In this document: positions 32,084-41,747 of the stretch, in pieces
Layout: each line of letters starts with the position of its first letter
How positions within the stretch are numbered: position 1 is the first letter of the stretch
NCBI RefSeq assembly: GCF_037911585.1
Contig: NZ_JBAJNS010000001.1
Span: 252,001 to 316,000, forward strand
Length of the DNA: 64,000 bases
Source of the DNA: Streptomyces sp. GSL17-111
GTDB taxonomy: Bacteria > Actinomycetota > Actinomycetes > Streptomycetales > Streptomycetaceae
Direction of reading: 5' to 3'
Notes under the pieces: model-generated
Told to the model about the DNA's origin: nothing
The model's input: only the letters and a program-made list of their open reading frames with translations
The model's database searches: none
Translations under genes and position numbers: made by a program

Positions 32084-33907
32084 TCAGGAGGCGACCTCGG
32101 CGGAGGCCGGCTCGTCCCGGGCGTCGCGGCGCACGAGCGCGGCGTAGCGCCCGTCGCGGGCCATCAGCTCCTCGTGCGTCCCGCGCTCGGCGACGCGGCC
32201 GCCGTCCAGCACCACGATCTGGTCCGCGTTGCGGACGGTCGACAGGCGGTGGGCGATCGTGACCGTCGTCCGCCCCGTGGCGAGTTCGTCGATCGCGGCC
32301 TGCACCGACCGCTCGGTGCGGGCGTCCAGCGCGGAGGTCGCCTCGTCGAGGATGAGCACCGGAGGGTTGCGCAGAATGGTGCGGGCTATGGCCAGCCGCT
32401 GCTTCTCCCCGCCGGAGAACCGGTAGCCACGCTCCCCGACCAGGGTGTCGTAGCCGTCGGGCAGGGCCGCGATGTGATCATGGATCTGGGCCGCCTCCGC
32501 TGCGGCCCGCAGCTCCTCATCCGTGGCACCGGGCTTGGCGAAGCGCAGATTCTCGGCCACGGAGGCGTGGAAGAGGTACGTCTCCTGGGAGACGACGCCG
32601 ACGGTCCGGGCCAGGGAGGCGAAGTCGAGATCCCGCACGTCGACCCCGTCCAGCAGGACCCGGCCGCCGGTGACGTCGTAGAGCCGGGCGATCAGGTAGC
32701 CGAGCGTCGTCTTGCCCGAACCCGTCTCCCCCACCAGCGCGACGCGGCCGCCCGCCGGTACGGCGAGGTCGATGCCCTTGAGCGTCGGCGCGGCGCCGGG
32801 GGCGTAACGGAAGGAGACGTTCTCGAACCGGACCTCGCCCCTCGGTGCGGTGAGGCGTACCGGGTCCGGGCGTTCGGCCAGGTTCACGGGCAGGTCGAGG
32901 TACTCGAAGATGCGCTGGAAGAGCGCGAGGGACGCCTGGATGTCGACACCGGTGTTGAGAAGCGAGGTGGCCGGGCGCAGCAGGCCCTGCTGCAACGTCA
33001 CGAAGGCGACGAGCGTGCCGATGGACAGCGCCGGACCGCCGAACTGGAGCATCAGCCCCGCCGACCAGTACAGCAGGGCGGGGATCGCGGCCATGATGAC
33101 GCCGATGGTGGCCAGGCGCCAGCGGCCCGCCATACTGGATCGGATCTCCAGCCCCGCCAGGCGCCTGGACTCGGCGGCGAAGCCGTCGACGAGTGAGTCG
33201 GCCCGGCCCATGGTGCGGCCGAGGAGGATACCGCTGACCGACAGCGATTCCGTCACCATGGCCGCCATGGCCGCCATCTGCTGCTGCCGGGCGGTCGTGA
33301 TCCGCTTGCGCTCGCGTCCGACGCGGCGGCTGATCCACACGAAGAGCGGCAGCAGCGCCAGCGAGACGAGTGTCAGCCGCCAGTCCAGGGCCAGCATCGC
33401 CGCCAGGGTGGCCACCACGGACGTCACGTTGGAGACGAGCGAGGTGGCCGTGGACGTGACGGTGGCCTGCATACCGCCGATGTCGTTCGCGATCCGCGAC
33501 TGCACCTCGCCGGTGCGGGTGGCCGTGAAGAACGCCAGCGGCATCTGCTGCAGCTTGCCGTAGACCCCGGTCCGCAGGTCGTGCATCACCCGCTGCCCGA
33601 CGGTGGTCGAGATCAGGGTCTGGAGCACCCCGAACACGCTGTTGAGGACGGCGATCGTGATCATGCCGAGGGCCAGCAGGGACAGCAGCCCCGTACGGCC
33701 CTCGGGGATGGCCACATCGAGGATCTCCCGCAGGAGGAAGGGGGAGGCGACCGTGACGAGGGACGCGGCACACACCAGTAGCCCGACCAGGGCAAGCCTG
33801 CCGCGATAGGGCCGGAACAGCCGCACGATGCGCCCGAGCTGAGCGGGCGGCGGGGGGTCCGCGGGCTCCCTGGACGGGGGTGTCCACCGGGGCGGTTCGG
33901 GGTGCAT
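32084..33907 (-). CDS. ABC transporter, fused permease and ATP-binding protein (homodimer type)
   Basis: A 607-residue half-transporter of the exporter type. Six helices lie in residues about 30-320 (RLALVGLLVCAASLVTV, LSLLALGMITIAVLNSVFG and so on). The nucleotide domain is complete: Walker A GETGSGKTT (about 390), Q-loop VSQETYLF, signature FSGGEKQRLAIAR (about 496), Walker B LILDEATSALD and the switch IAHRLST. It should work as a homodimer that expels a hydrophobic compound or lipid. It is divergent from the MarR gene, so MarR is the likely repressor; two palindromes lie in the intergenic region. Confidence 0.95.
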   Translation of the reverse strand: MHPEPPRWTPPSREPADPPPPAQLGRIVRLFRPYRGRLALVGLLVCAASLVTVASPFLLREILDVAIPEGRTGLLSLLALGMITIAVLNSVFGVLQTLISTTVGQRVMHDLRTGVYGKLQQMPLAFFTATRTGEVQSRIANDIGGMQATVTSTATSLVSNVTSVVATLAAMLALDWRLTLVSLALLPLFVWISRRVGRERKRITTARQQQMAAMAAMVTESLSVSGILLGRTMGRADSLVDGFAAESRRLAGLEIRSSMAGRWRLATIGVIMAAIPALLYWSAGLMLQFGGPALSIGTLVAFVTLQQGLLRPATSLLNTGVDIQASLALFQRIFEYLDLPVNLAERPDPVRLTAPRGEVRFENVSFRYAPGAAPTLKGIDLAVPAGGRVALVGETGSGKTTLGYLIARLYDVTGGRVLLDGVDVRDLDFASLARTVGVVSQETYLFHASVAENLRFAKPGATDEELRAAAEAAQIHDHIAALPDGYDTLVGERGYRFSGGEKQRLAIARTILRNPPVLILDEATSALDARTERSVQAAIDELATGRTTVTIAHRLSTVRNADQIVVLDGGRVAERGTHEELMARDGRYAALVRRDARDEPASAEVAS

Positions 33908-33963
33908 GAGCTCCTCAGGCCGGTCCTCGGCACGGCCGGACGGCGACCGTGTCGCACCGACCC

Positions 33964-33976
33964 TAACCTATGGTTA
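33964..33976. promoter_or_regulatory. candidate MarR site TAACC-TAT-GGTTA
   Basis: Perfect 5-bp arms with a 3-bp centre between the divergent exporter and MarR genes, in an AT-rich patch. Confidence 0.6.
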
Positions 33977-33982
33977 CCTTTG

Positions 33983-33993
33983 CTCATAATGAG
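33983..33993. promoter_or_regulatory. candidate MarR site CTCAT-A-ATGAG
   Basis: A second perfect palindrome, 19 bp from the first, just upstream of the MarR -10 box. Confidence 0.55.
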
Positions 33994-34004
33994 TTGAATC
34001 CTGT

Positions 34005-34017
34005 TAGTCTCCCGGCC
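34005..34017 (+). promoter_or_regulatory. TAGTCT -10 box, 7 nt before the MarR start codon
   Basis: Leaderless spacing; both palindromes lie where an RNA polymerase would sit. Confidence 0.5.
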
Positions 34018-34485
34018 ATGGTTCCCTCCGGCCCCTCCGACCCCTCCGGCCCCACCGACAGCCCGCTCGCCGACCAGCTCATCCGGCTCTCCAGGCGGCT
34101 GCACCGGGCCCAGCGGCGGCACCTGGAACCTCTGGGAGTCACGCCCGCCCAGGCCCGGCTGCTGGGGGTCGTCGCCCACTGCGCGGAGCCGCCCCGGATG
34201 GCCGACCTCGCACACCGCCTCGACGTGGTGCCGCGCGCCGTCACGACCCTCGTCGACGGGCTGGAGAACGTTCAGGCGGTACGCCGCGTGCCCGACCCCG
34301 CAAACCGGCGGGTCACCCGCATCGAGCTGACGACGTCCGGCCGCGACCTCGTGGACCTGCTGCGCAGGGCCCGCAGGGAGGCGGCCGAGGACCTGCTGGC
34401 ACCTCTGGGTGACGCCCAGCGCGAGCAACTCAGTGCCCTCCTGGCGGTGCTGGACACCGGCCGGAACACCGCCGGCCGCGGCTGA
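34018..34485 (+). CDS. MarR family transcriptional regulator
   Basis: A 155-residue MarR protein: ADQLIRLSRRLHRAQRRHLEPLGVTPAQARLLGVV, recognition region MADLAHRLDVVPRAVTTLVDGLENVQAV and the wing VRRVPDPANRRVTRIELTTSGRDL. It likely represses the divergent ABC exporter and perhaps the two-gene exporter downstream (123 bp after its stop), releasing DNA when a ligand binds. The start at ATG 34018 fits a leaderless -10 box; an in-frame ATG upstream (33970) would lie within the promoter. Confidence 0.93.
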   Translation: MVPSGPSDPSGPTDSPLADQLIRLSRRLHRAQRRHLEPLGVTPAQARLLGVVAHCAEPPRMADLAHRLDVVPRAVTTLVDGLENVQAVRRVPDPANRRVTRIELTTSGRDLVDLLRRARREAAEDLLAPLGDAQREQLSALLAVLDTGRNTAGRG

Positions 34486-34608
34486 GGCGCGCGGAAAAAC
34501 CCTTTGCCTCCCAGCGGCATTCCGGCAAGCCTTGGCACGCCGCGGTCCGGTTGACCACCACGCCGCGCGTCGCCCCGTGCCCATGCCCTCAGCAGACCCT
34601 GGGACGCC

Positions 34609-36459
34609 ATGCAGATCCGAGACCTTCCGTATGCCGACCCCGGCGTGCCCGACGTGCGCAGCGGGCTGCGATTCCTTCTCTGGCTGGGGCGGGGGCAACT
34701 GGGCGGCCAGCTCAAGTCCCTCGCCTGGGGGACGCTCCACATGGCCGCGGTGGCCTCGCTGCCGGTGGTGATGGGGCTGGCCGTCGAGGCGGCGGTCGCC
34801 CGCTCTGCGGACCGCCTCACCGTCGCCGCCTGCCTCCTGTTTCTGACGGGCATCGCGGTGACCGTGGGGGACACCATGCTGCACCGCACAGCGGTCACGA
34901 ACTGGATCACCGCCGCCGCCCGGACGCAGCAGCTCCTCGCCCGGCGGACCGCCGAACTCGGCGCCGGCCTGACCCGCAAAGTGGCGGCCGGTGAGGTCGT
35001 GGCGGTCTCCACGGGGGACATCGAGAAGATCGGCTGGTGCGTGGAGTCCACCTCCCGCTTCTCCGCGGCCCTCCTGGGCGCTCTCGGCGTCTGTGCGGCC
35101 CTCGTCTGGTACGAACCCCGGCTCGGACTGCTGGTGGTGCTCGGCGTGCTGCTCCTCGCCCTGACCGTTCTTCCTCTCCTACCGGTGGCCACCCGCCGTG
35201 CGGACGCCCAGCGGGACAAGGCCGGGCGGGCGACCGAACTGGCCGCCGACACCGTCGCCGGGCTGCGGGTGCTGCGCGGCATCGGCGGTGAGGAGCTCTT
35301 CCTCGGGCGGTACCGGCGGGCCTCTCAGGAGGTGCGGCGCGCGTCCGTGCACACCGCCCGCATGTGGGCACTCATCGAAGCGGTGCAAGTGGCGCTGCCG
35401 GGCCTGCTGCTCGTCGTCGTGGTGTGGCGGGGCGCGACCCTGGCCGCCGCGGGGCAGATGGCCGTAGGCGAACTCGTGACGGTGTACGGAGCCGTGCTCT
35501 TCCTCATGTTCCCGCTGCGGCTCTTCCAGGAGTTCGCCATGGCCTGGTCGTTCTCCCGGCCGTCGGCACAGCGCGCGGCCCGCGTCCTCGCCCTGCGGCG
35601 GACGGCCAAGGCCGCCACCCACCCCCCGGACACCCTCCTGGCGGGCGATCTCTACGACCCCGAGACCGGACTGCTGGCCCGGGCCGGGGAGTGCACCGCC
35701 GTGGTGAGCGGCGACCCGGACGCGGCCGGACGTCTGGCCGACCGTCTGGGCGGCCACGCTCCGGACACCGCCGGTGAGGCGTCCGCGCTGTTGGGCGGCG
35801 TCGCGCTGGACGAGGTACCGCTCGCTGCGGCCCGCGCGGCCGTCCTCGTCCAGGACAAGGACCCCGTCCTGCTCTCCGGGACCCTGCGTGACCTCCTGGA
35901 CGTGCCCGGCTCCGGTGCCGTACCGCACCAGCGGGCTCTGGACGCCGCACAGTGCGCGGACGTGCTCCGCGCTCTCGGCAGGTCCGCCGGCCCGGACGCC
36001 GACCCGATGGCGGTGGGCATCACCGAACGCGGCCGGTCGCTCTCCGGTGGCCAGCGTCAGCGACTGGCGCTGGCCCGCTCCCTGATCGCCGACCCTCCCG
36101 TCCTCGTGCTGGACGAGCCGACCTCCGCGGTGGACGCCCACACCGAGGCGCGGATCGCCGAGTCGATGATCCGGCTGCGCGCGGACCGGACGACGGTCGT
36201 CCTCACCTCCTCGCCGCTGGTCCTGGACCGGGCCGACCGCGTGGTCCTGCTGTCCGGAGGCACCGTGACCGCCAGCGGCACGCACCGGGAGCTCCTGCGG
36301 ACGGAGGCGACCTACCGCGCGGTCGTCAGCAGGGAACCGCTGCACGACGAGACCACCCCGCACGGTTCCGACGCCACACCCGGCAGCCGGGAGTCCGGCG
36401 GCCACCGCACGCTCCCCGGCGAAGTGGACACCGCACACGAGGAGAGGGAGACCGCATGA
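34609..36459 (+). CDS. ABC exporter half A, with lost Walker A and switch histidine
   Basis: A 616-residue permease-ATPase. The membrane part (about 30-320) has six helices. In the ATP domain the Walker A position (about residue 364) reads VSGDPDAAGRLADRL, lacking the GxxGxGKS/T lysine, and the switch region reads VVLTSSPLVL with no His. The signature LSGGQRQRLALAR (about 475) and Walker B VLVLDEPTSAVD are intact. So it cannot be a normal ATPase alone. It ends in an acidic, His-rich tail and overlaps the next gene by ATGA. With that gene it forms a heterodimer. Confidence 0.93.
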   Translation: MQIRDLPYADPGVPDVRSGLRFLLWLGRGQLGGQLKSLAWGTLHMAAVASLPVVMGLAVEAAVARSADRLTVAACLLFLTGIAVTVGDTMLHRTAVTNWITAAARTQQLLARRTAELGAGLTRKVAAGEVVAVSTGDIEKIGWCVESTSRFSAALLGALGVCAALVWYEPRLGLLVVLGVLLLALTVLPLLPVATRRADAQRDKAGRATELAADTVAGLRVLRGIGGEELFLGRYRRASQEVRRASVHTARMWALIEAVQVALPGLLLVVVVWRGATLAAAGQMAVGELVTVYGAVLFLMFPLRLFQEFAMAWSFSRPSAQRAARVLALRRTAKAATHPPDTLLAGDLYDPETGLLARAGECTAVVSGDPDAAGRLADRLGGHAPDTAGEASALLGGVALDEVPLAAARAAVLVQDKDPVLLSGTLRDLLDVPGSGAVPHQRALDAAQCADVLRALGRSAGPDADPMAVGITERGRSLSGGQRQRLALARSLIADPPVLVLDEPTSAVDAHTEARIAESMIRLRADRTTVVLTSSPLVLDRADRVVLLSGGTVTASGTHRELLRTEATYRAVVSREPLHDETTPHGSDATPGSRESGGHRTLPGEVDTAHEERETA

Positions 36460-38240
36460 TCGGCGTCGAAGCCCCGGCCTACGACCCGGCGGGGCCCGAG
36501 GAGGTCACCACGCTTCCCGTGGGCTCGCCGGCCACCGTCCGGCACTATGTACGGGAACTCGTCAGGCGGCACCGCAGGGCGTTCTCCGTACTGGTCACGG
36601 CGCAGGCGGTGGCGGTCCTCGCCTCGATGGCCGGGCCCTTCCTGCTCGGTGGCGTCGTGGAGAACCTCTCCGAAGGGGCGCGGGACGTCGGTCTCCCCCG
36701 GGTGCTGGCGCTGTTCGCCGTCGCACTCGCCGTTCAGACCGTGTTCGTGCGGGAGGTCCGGCTGCGCGGTGCCGTCCTGGGCGAGCGGATGCTGGCCGAC
36801 CTGCGCGAGGACTTCCTGGTGCGCTCCGTCCGCCTGCCGACCGGCGTACTCGAACGCGCGGGCACCGGTGACCTGTTGTCGCGGATCACCACCGACGTCG
36901 ACCGGCTGACGAACGCCATGCGGGAAGCGGTACCGCAGCTGCTCATCGGTGTGGTGTGGGCCGTGCTGCTCCTGGGCGGGCTGGTGGTCACGGCGCCCCC
37001 GCTGGCCGCGGCCGCCCTCATCGCCGCACCCCTGCTGTACGTGGGCTGCCGCTGGTACTTCCGGAGAGCGCCTGCCGCCTACCGCTCCGAAGCCGCCGGA
37101 TACGCCGCCGTGGCCGCCGCCCTGAGCGAGACCGTCGACGCGGGCCGTACCGTGGAGGCACACCGGTTGGGCGCACGCCGGGTCGCGCTGTCGGACCGGC
37201 GGATCCGGGAGTGGACCGCCTGGGAGCGATACACCCAATGGCTGCGCACGATCCTCTTCCCCGTCGTGAACCTCACCCACCTCCTGATCCTGGCCGGCGT
37301 CCTCGTACTCGGCGGCGTCTTCGTGCTGGAAGGCTGGCTGAGCGTGGGGCAGTTGACCACAGGCGCCCTGCTGGCCCAGATGCTGGTCGAACCGATCGGC
37401 CTGATCCTGCGGTGGTACGACGAGCTTCAGGAGGCCCAGGTCTCGTTGGCGCGGTTGGTCGGCGTGCGGGAGATCGAGCCCGAGCCGGGCGACGCGGCGG
37501 CCGACCCGCGCGGACGGGATCTGCGGGCCGACACCGTACGGTTCGGATACGGCGAGGGCGCCGCCGACGTCCTGCACGACATCACCCTGTCCGTCGAACC
37601 CGGCGCGCGGGTGGCCCTGGTCGGGCCGTCCGGCGCGGGCAAGTCCACACTCGGGCGGCTGCTCGCCGGCGTGTACGCCCCTCGGCAGGGCTCGGTGACG
37701 CTCGGCGAGGCCGAACTGGGAGCGATGACGGCGGAACGGGTGCGCGAGCACGTCGCGCTCGTCAACCAGGAGCACCACGTCTTCGTCGGTTCGCTGCGCG
37801 ACAACCTGCTGCTCGCCCGGGCGGAAGCGGCCGACGAGCAACTGTGGGCCGCGCTCGCCGCCGTGGACGCCGACGGCTGGGCGGGAAAGCTCCCCGACGG
37901 ACTGGACAGCGAGGTCGGCTCCGGCGGTCTGACCATCACACCCGCGCAGGCCCAGCAGATCGCCCTGGCCCGTCTCGTGCTGGCCGACCCGCACACGCTG
38001 GTGCTGGACGAGGCGACCTCGCTGCTCGACCCGCGCGCGGCCCGGCACCTGGAGCGCTCGCTCGCCCGGGTACTGGAGGGGCGCACGGTGGTGGCCATCG
38101 CCCACCGGCTGAACACCGCACACGACGCGGACGTGATCGCCGTCGTCGAGGACGGGCGGATCAGCGAGCTGGGCAGCCACGAGGAGCTGGTGGCCGCCCA
38201 AGGCGCGTACGCCGCGCTGTGGCGGTCGTGGCACGGCTGA
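36456..38240 (+). CDS. ABC exporter half B, with lost signature motif
   Basis: A 594-residue permease-ATPase translated from ATG 36456 within the stop of half A. Its Walker A GPSGAGKST (about 389), Walker B TLVLDEATSLLD (about 514) and switch VVAIAHRLNT (about 545) are all intact, while the signature reads ITPAQAQQIALARL instead of LSGGQ. In the heterodimer, Walker A/B/switch of B face the intact signature of A (active site), while the damaged A site faces the damaged B signature (inactive site). A strong hairpin follows the gene. Confidence 0.95.
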   Translation: MIGVEAPAYDPAGPEEVTTLPVGSPATVRHYVRELVRRHRRAFSVLVTAQAVAVLASMAGPFLLGGVVENLSEGARDVGLPRVLALFAVALAVQTVFVREVRLRGAVLGERMLADLREDFLVRSVRLPTGVLERAGTGDLLSRITTDVDRLTNAMREAVPQLLIGVVWAVLLLGGLVVTAPPLAAAALIAAPLLYVGCRWYFRRAPAAYRSEAAGYAAVAAALSETVDAGRTVEAHRLGARRVALSDRRIREWTAWERYTQWLRTILFPVVNLTHLLILAGVLVLGGVFVLEGWLSVGQLTTGALLAQMLVEPIGLILRWYDELQEAQVSLARLVGVREIEPEPGDAAADPRGRDLRADTVRFGYGEGAADVLHDITLSVEPGARVALVGPSGAGKSTLGRLLAGVYAPRQGSVTLGEAELGAMTAERVREHVALVNQEHHVFVGSLRDNLLLARAEAADEQLWAALAAVDADGWAGKLPDGLDSEVGSGGLTITPAQAQQIALARLVLADPHTLVLDEATSLLDPRAARHLERSLARVLEGRTVVAIAHRLNTAHDADVIAVVEDGRISELGSHEELVAAQGAYAALWRSWHG

Positions 38241-38246
38241 CGTCGC

Positions 38247-38278
38247 GGCGCCCGCCCCAGGGCCCCGGGACGGGCGCC
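38247..38278 (+). terminator. terminator of the two-gene ABC exporter
   Basis: GGCGCCCG pairs with CGGGCGCC, extended by CCC/GGG after a C/A mismatch. Starts 6 bp after the stop codon. Confidence 0.8.
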
Positions 38279-38290
38279 ACCACCGGTCGG

Positions 38291-39085
38291 TCAGCCGAGG
38301 AGCCCCAGAGCGTAGACGGCGCCGCCCGCACCGGCCAGACCGAAGGCCGGCATGAGCACCTTGTTCTCGACCCAGTGGCCGGCTCGGAAGCGCATGAAGC
38401 GCGGTGTGCCCACGGGGTACCAGCGCCGGCCGCGGATGGACAGCGGCCACAGGACGGGACACCCCGAGATGGTCAGCGCGTCCCCCACCGTGTGCACGAC
38501 GGCTCCCAGCACGATCGGCAGACCGAGCCACCAGTACTCCTGGCCGGCTCCGCTGAACAGCCAGTCGGAGCCGTTGCCCGGCTTGTTGAGGACGTTCGCC
38601 AGGATCCAGGCCACGGCCGCGCCCAGCAACCACACCAGGATGTCGCTGGAGACCCTGGCCGCCCGCCACAGGAGCCCTTCGACGGCCAGGACCATGTGCA
38701 CGAACAGGATCGCCAGGACCGCCCAGCGCCCGCCGAGCGCGGCAGCGGCAGAGAAGCCGACGCCGAGCAGTACGGCCCACACCCAGGTGTGGGTCAGTGT
38801 GCGGTGGCCACCGGAGCGGCGCCGCTCGCCCTTGCCCCGCGTGGCGTTGAACACCACCGTCGAGACCTGGTCGATGAGGATGGCCAGTCCTCGGGAGAAG
38901 GGGCCGAAGGCACGGGATATCGTCGCCGACTTCTGATCCAGGTCCGGGGCCAGGGCCGCGCCCGAACAGATGAGCATGCCGGCCACCAGGACCGGCCAGG
39001 GCATCGGCCGGTCGACCGCGTGGGCGACGGCACCCGCGCCCAGCCAGGCGGCCGCCCCCGACAGAGAGTGCGCCGGTCCCATCAT
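38291..39085 (-). CDS. metal-dependent hydrolase-like membrane protein (YdjM/DUF457 family)
   Basis: A 264-residue protein starting MMGPAHSLSGAAAWLGAG, typical of the YdjM/DUF457 family with His in the first helix. Other family features are SGAALAPDLDQKSATIS (Asp pair), HRTLTHTWVWAVL, VHTVGDALTISGCPVLWP and RRWYPVGTPRFMRFRAGHWVEN. Several transmembrane helices are present. These proteins may hydrolyse a lipid-linked substrate at the membrane; experimental data are sparse. ATG at 39085 or 39082 could be the start, without a clear ribosome site. Confidence 0.85.
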   Translation of the reverse strand: MMGPAHSLSGAAAWLGAGAVAHAVDRPMPWPVLVAGMLICSGAALAPDLDQKSATISRAFGPFSRGLAILIDQVSTVVFNATRGKGERRRSGGHRTLTHTWVWAVLLGVGFSAAAALGGRWAVLAILFVHMVLAVEGLLWRAARVSSDILVWLLGAAVAWILANVLNKPGNGSDWLFSGAGQEYWWLGLPIVLGAVVHTVGDALTISGCPVLWPLSIRGRRWYPVGTPRFMRFRAGHWVENKVLMPAFGLAGAGGAVYALGLLG

Positions 39086-39221
39086 GTCTGCCCCACCCCA
39101 TCGCTGTACTGAGCACCACCGCCGTGGAACGGGCCGTGCCCGGCCGGTCGCGGTGCGGGACAGCGTAGCCCCCGTTGATCTTGCGGCTACCGCCGGTTCC
39201 CCGGTTGGAGGTGCGGGAAGG

Positions 39222-39233
39222 CAGTATGGGGGT
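39222..39233 (+). promoter_or_regulatory. CAGTAT -10-like box, 6 nt before the helicase start codon
   Basis: It has the A2 and T6 of a -10 hexamer and leaderless spacing to GTG 39234. Weaker match than others in this window. Confidence 0.35.
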
Positions 39234-41747
39234 GTGACCCTCATCGATCAGCTGCCCAAGGACGCCGACCCCGATTCCCTCTTCGAGGCTTTCTCCACCT
39301 GGAGCGAGGAGCGGGGTATCACCCTCTACCCGGCGCAGGAAGAAGCGCTGATCGAAGTGGTCTCGGGGGCGAACGTCATCCTCTCGACACCGACCGGGTC
39401 CGGTAAGTCGCTGGTGGCGGCCGGCGCGCACTTCGCGGCACTGGCCCGGGACGAGGTCACCTTCTACACCGCACCGATCAAGGCGCTGGTGTCGGAGAAG
39501 TTCTTCGACCTGTGCAAGCTGTTCGGCACGGAGAACGTCGGCATGCTCACCGGTGACGCCTCCGTGAACGCGGACGCCCCCGTCATCTGCTGCACGGCCG
39601 AGGTGCTCGCGTCGATCGCGCTGCGGGACGGCAGGGAAGCGGACATCGGCCAGGTGGTGATGGACGAGTTCCACTTCTACGCCGAGCCGGACCGCGGGTG
39701 GGCGTGGCAGATTCCCTTGCTGGAGCTTCCGCAGGCTCAGTTCGTCCTGATGTCGGCGACGCTGGGAGACGTCTCCCGTTTCGAGGACGACCTCACCCGT
39801 CGCACCGGACGGCCCACCGCGGTGGTCCGCTCGGCCACCCGGCCCGTGCCGCTCAGCTACGAGTACCGCACGACCGGCCTGACGGAGACGCTCACCGAGC
39901 TGTTGGAGACCCGTCAGGCCCCGGTGTACATCGTGCACTTCACCCAGGCACAGGCGGTCGAACGGGCGCAGGCGCTGATGAGCATCAACATGTGCACCCG
40001 GGCGGAGAAGGACGAGATCGCCTCCGTCATCGGCAACTTCCGGTTCACGACGAAGTTCGGCCGTAACCTCTCGCGGTACGTGCGCCACGGCATCGGCGTC
40101 CACCACGCGGGCATGCTGCCCAAGTACCGCAGGCTGGTGGAGCGGCTGGCACAGGCCGGACTCCTGAAGGTCATCTGCGGAACCGACACGCTCGGCGTGG
40201 GGGTCAACGTCCCGATCCGTACGGTGCTGTTCACCGCGCTGACCAAGTACGACGGAAACCGCGTACGCACCCTGCGGGCACGGGAGTTCCACCAGATCGC
40301 CGGACGCGCCGGGCGGGCGGGCTTCGACACCTCCGGATTCGTGGTGGCCCAGGCCCCCGAGCACGTCATCGAGAACGAGAAGGCCCTCGCCAAGGCCGGG
40401 GACGACCCGAAGAAGCGGCGCAAGGTCGTACGGAAGAAGGCGCCGGAGGGCTTCGTCAGCTGGGGCCAGAACACCTTCGAGAAGCTGATCGCCTCCGAAC
40501 CGGAGCCGCTGACCTCCCGGTTCCGCGTGACGCACGCGATGCTGCTGGCCGTCATCGCCAGGCCGGGTGACGCCTTCACCGCCATGCGCAGGCTGCTGGA
40601 GGACAACCACGAGGACCGGAAGGCGCAACTGCGCCACATCAGGCGGACGATCGCCATCTTCCGCTCGCTGCTGGACGCCGGCGTCGTCGAACGGCTTCCG
40701 CAGCCGGACGCGCAGGGCCGTACCGTCCGGCTGACCGTCGACCTCCAGGAGAACTTCGCTCTCAATCAGCCCCTGTCCACCTTCGCGTTGGCCGCCTTCG
40801 ACCTGTTGGAGCCGGAGTCCCCCTCCTACGCGCTCGACATGGTCTCGGTCGTGGAGTCGACCCTGGACGATCCCCGGCAGATCCTCGCCGCCCAGCAGAA
40901 CAAGGCCAAGGGGGAGGCCGTCGCGGCCATGAAGGCCGAGGGCGTGGAGTACGAGGAGCGGATGGAGCGGCTGATGGACGTCAGCTACCCCCGCCCGCTG
41001 GAGGAGCTGCTGCTCCACGCCTACGGCCTCTACCGCGCGTCGCACCCGTGGGTGGGCGACCACCCGCTGTCCCCGAAGTCGGTGATTCGGGACATGTACG
41101 AACGCGCCATGACGTTCAGCGAGTTCGTCTCCTTCTACGAGCTGGCCCGCACCGAGGGCATCGTGCTCCGCTACGTGGCAGGCGCCTACAAGGCGCTCCA
41201 GCACACGGTGCCGGACGACCTCAAGTCGGAGGACTTCCAGGACATCGTGGAGTGGCTCGGCGAGATGGTGCGGCAGGTGGACTCCAGCCTCCTCGACGAG
41301 TGGGAGCAGTTGGCGAACCCGGCCGACGAGACCCCCGAGGAGGCGCAGGAACGGGCAGACCACGTCCGCCCCGTCACGGCGAACGGGCGGGCCTTCCGCG
41401 TGCTCGTACGCAACGCCATGTTCCGCCGCGTGGAACTGGCCGCGCTCGACCGGGTGGACGAGCTCGGCGAGCTGGACGCCGAAGCGGGCTGGGACGCGGC
41501 GGCCTGGGCGGACGCTCTCGACGCCTACTTCGAGGAGTACGAGGAGCTCGGGACGGGCCCGGACGCCCGAGGGCCGCGGCTTCTGCGGGTGGAGGAGGTG
41601 CCCGAGGACGGCTTGTGGCGCGTCCGCCAGACGTTCGCGGATCCGCGGGGCGACCATGACTGGGGCATCTCGGCCGAAGTGGACCTGACGGCCTCCGACG
41701 CGGAGGGCCGCGCGGTCGTCAAGGTGACCGCGGTCGGTGCGCTGTGA
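39234..41747 (+). CDS. Ski2-like DEAD/DEAH-box helicase with DUF3516 C-terminus
   Basis: An 837-residue RNA/DNA helicase of the Ski2/MTR4 type: Walker A STPTGSGKSL (about 51), YTAPIKALVSEKF, Walker B DEFHFY (about 143), SATLGD, VHHAGMLPKYRRLVE, CGTDTLGVGVN and the motif VI REFHQIAGRAGRAG (about 353). The second half is the actinobacterial DUF3516-type helical domain. It probably unwinds structured RNA; its physiological partner is not known. GTG 39234 has no ribosome site but is 6 nt from a -10-like box. Confidence 0.93.
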   Translation: MTLIDQLPKDADPDSLFEAFSTWSEERGITLYPAQEEALIEVVSGANVILSTPTGSGKSLVAAGAHFAALARDEVTFYTAPIKALVSEKFFDLCKLFGTENVGMLTGDASVNADAPVICCTAEVLASIALRDGREADIGQVVMDEFHFYAEPDRGWAWQIPLLELPQAQFVLMSATLGDVSRFEDDLTRRTGRPTAVVRSATRPVPLSYEYRTTGLTETLTELLETRQAPVYIVHFTQAQAVERAQALMSINMCTRAEKDEIASVIGNFRFTTKFGRNLSRYVRHGIGVHHAGMLPKYRRLVERLAQAGLLKVICGTDTLGVGVNVPIRTVLFTALTKYDGNRVRTLRAREFHQIAGRAGRAGFDTSGFVVAQAPEHVIENEKALAKAGDDPKKRRKVVRKKAPEGFVSWGQNTFEKLIASEPEPLTSRFRVTHAMLLAVIARPGDAFTAMRRLLEDNHEDRKAQLRHIRRTIAIFRSLLDAGVVERLPQPDAQGRTVRLTVDLQENFALNQPLSTFALAAFDLLEPESPSYALDMVSVVESTLDDPRQILAAQQNKAKGEAVAAMKAEGVEYEERMERLMDVSYPRPLEELLLHAYGLYRASHPWVGDHPLSPKSVIRDMYERAMTFSEFVSFYELARTEGIVLRYVAGAYKALQHTVPDDLKSEDFQDIVEWLGEMVRQVDSSLLDEWEQLANPADETPEEAQERADHVRPVTANGRAFRVLVRNAMFRRVELAALDRVDELGELDAEAGWDAAAWADALDAYFEEYEELGTGPDARGPRLLRVEEVPEDGLWRVRQTFADPRGDHDWGISAEVDLTASDAEGRAVVKVTAVGAL

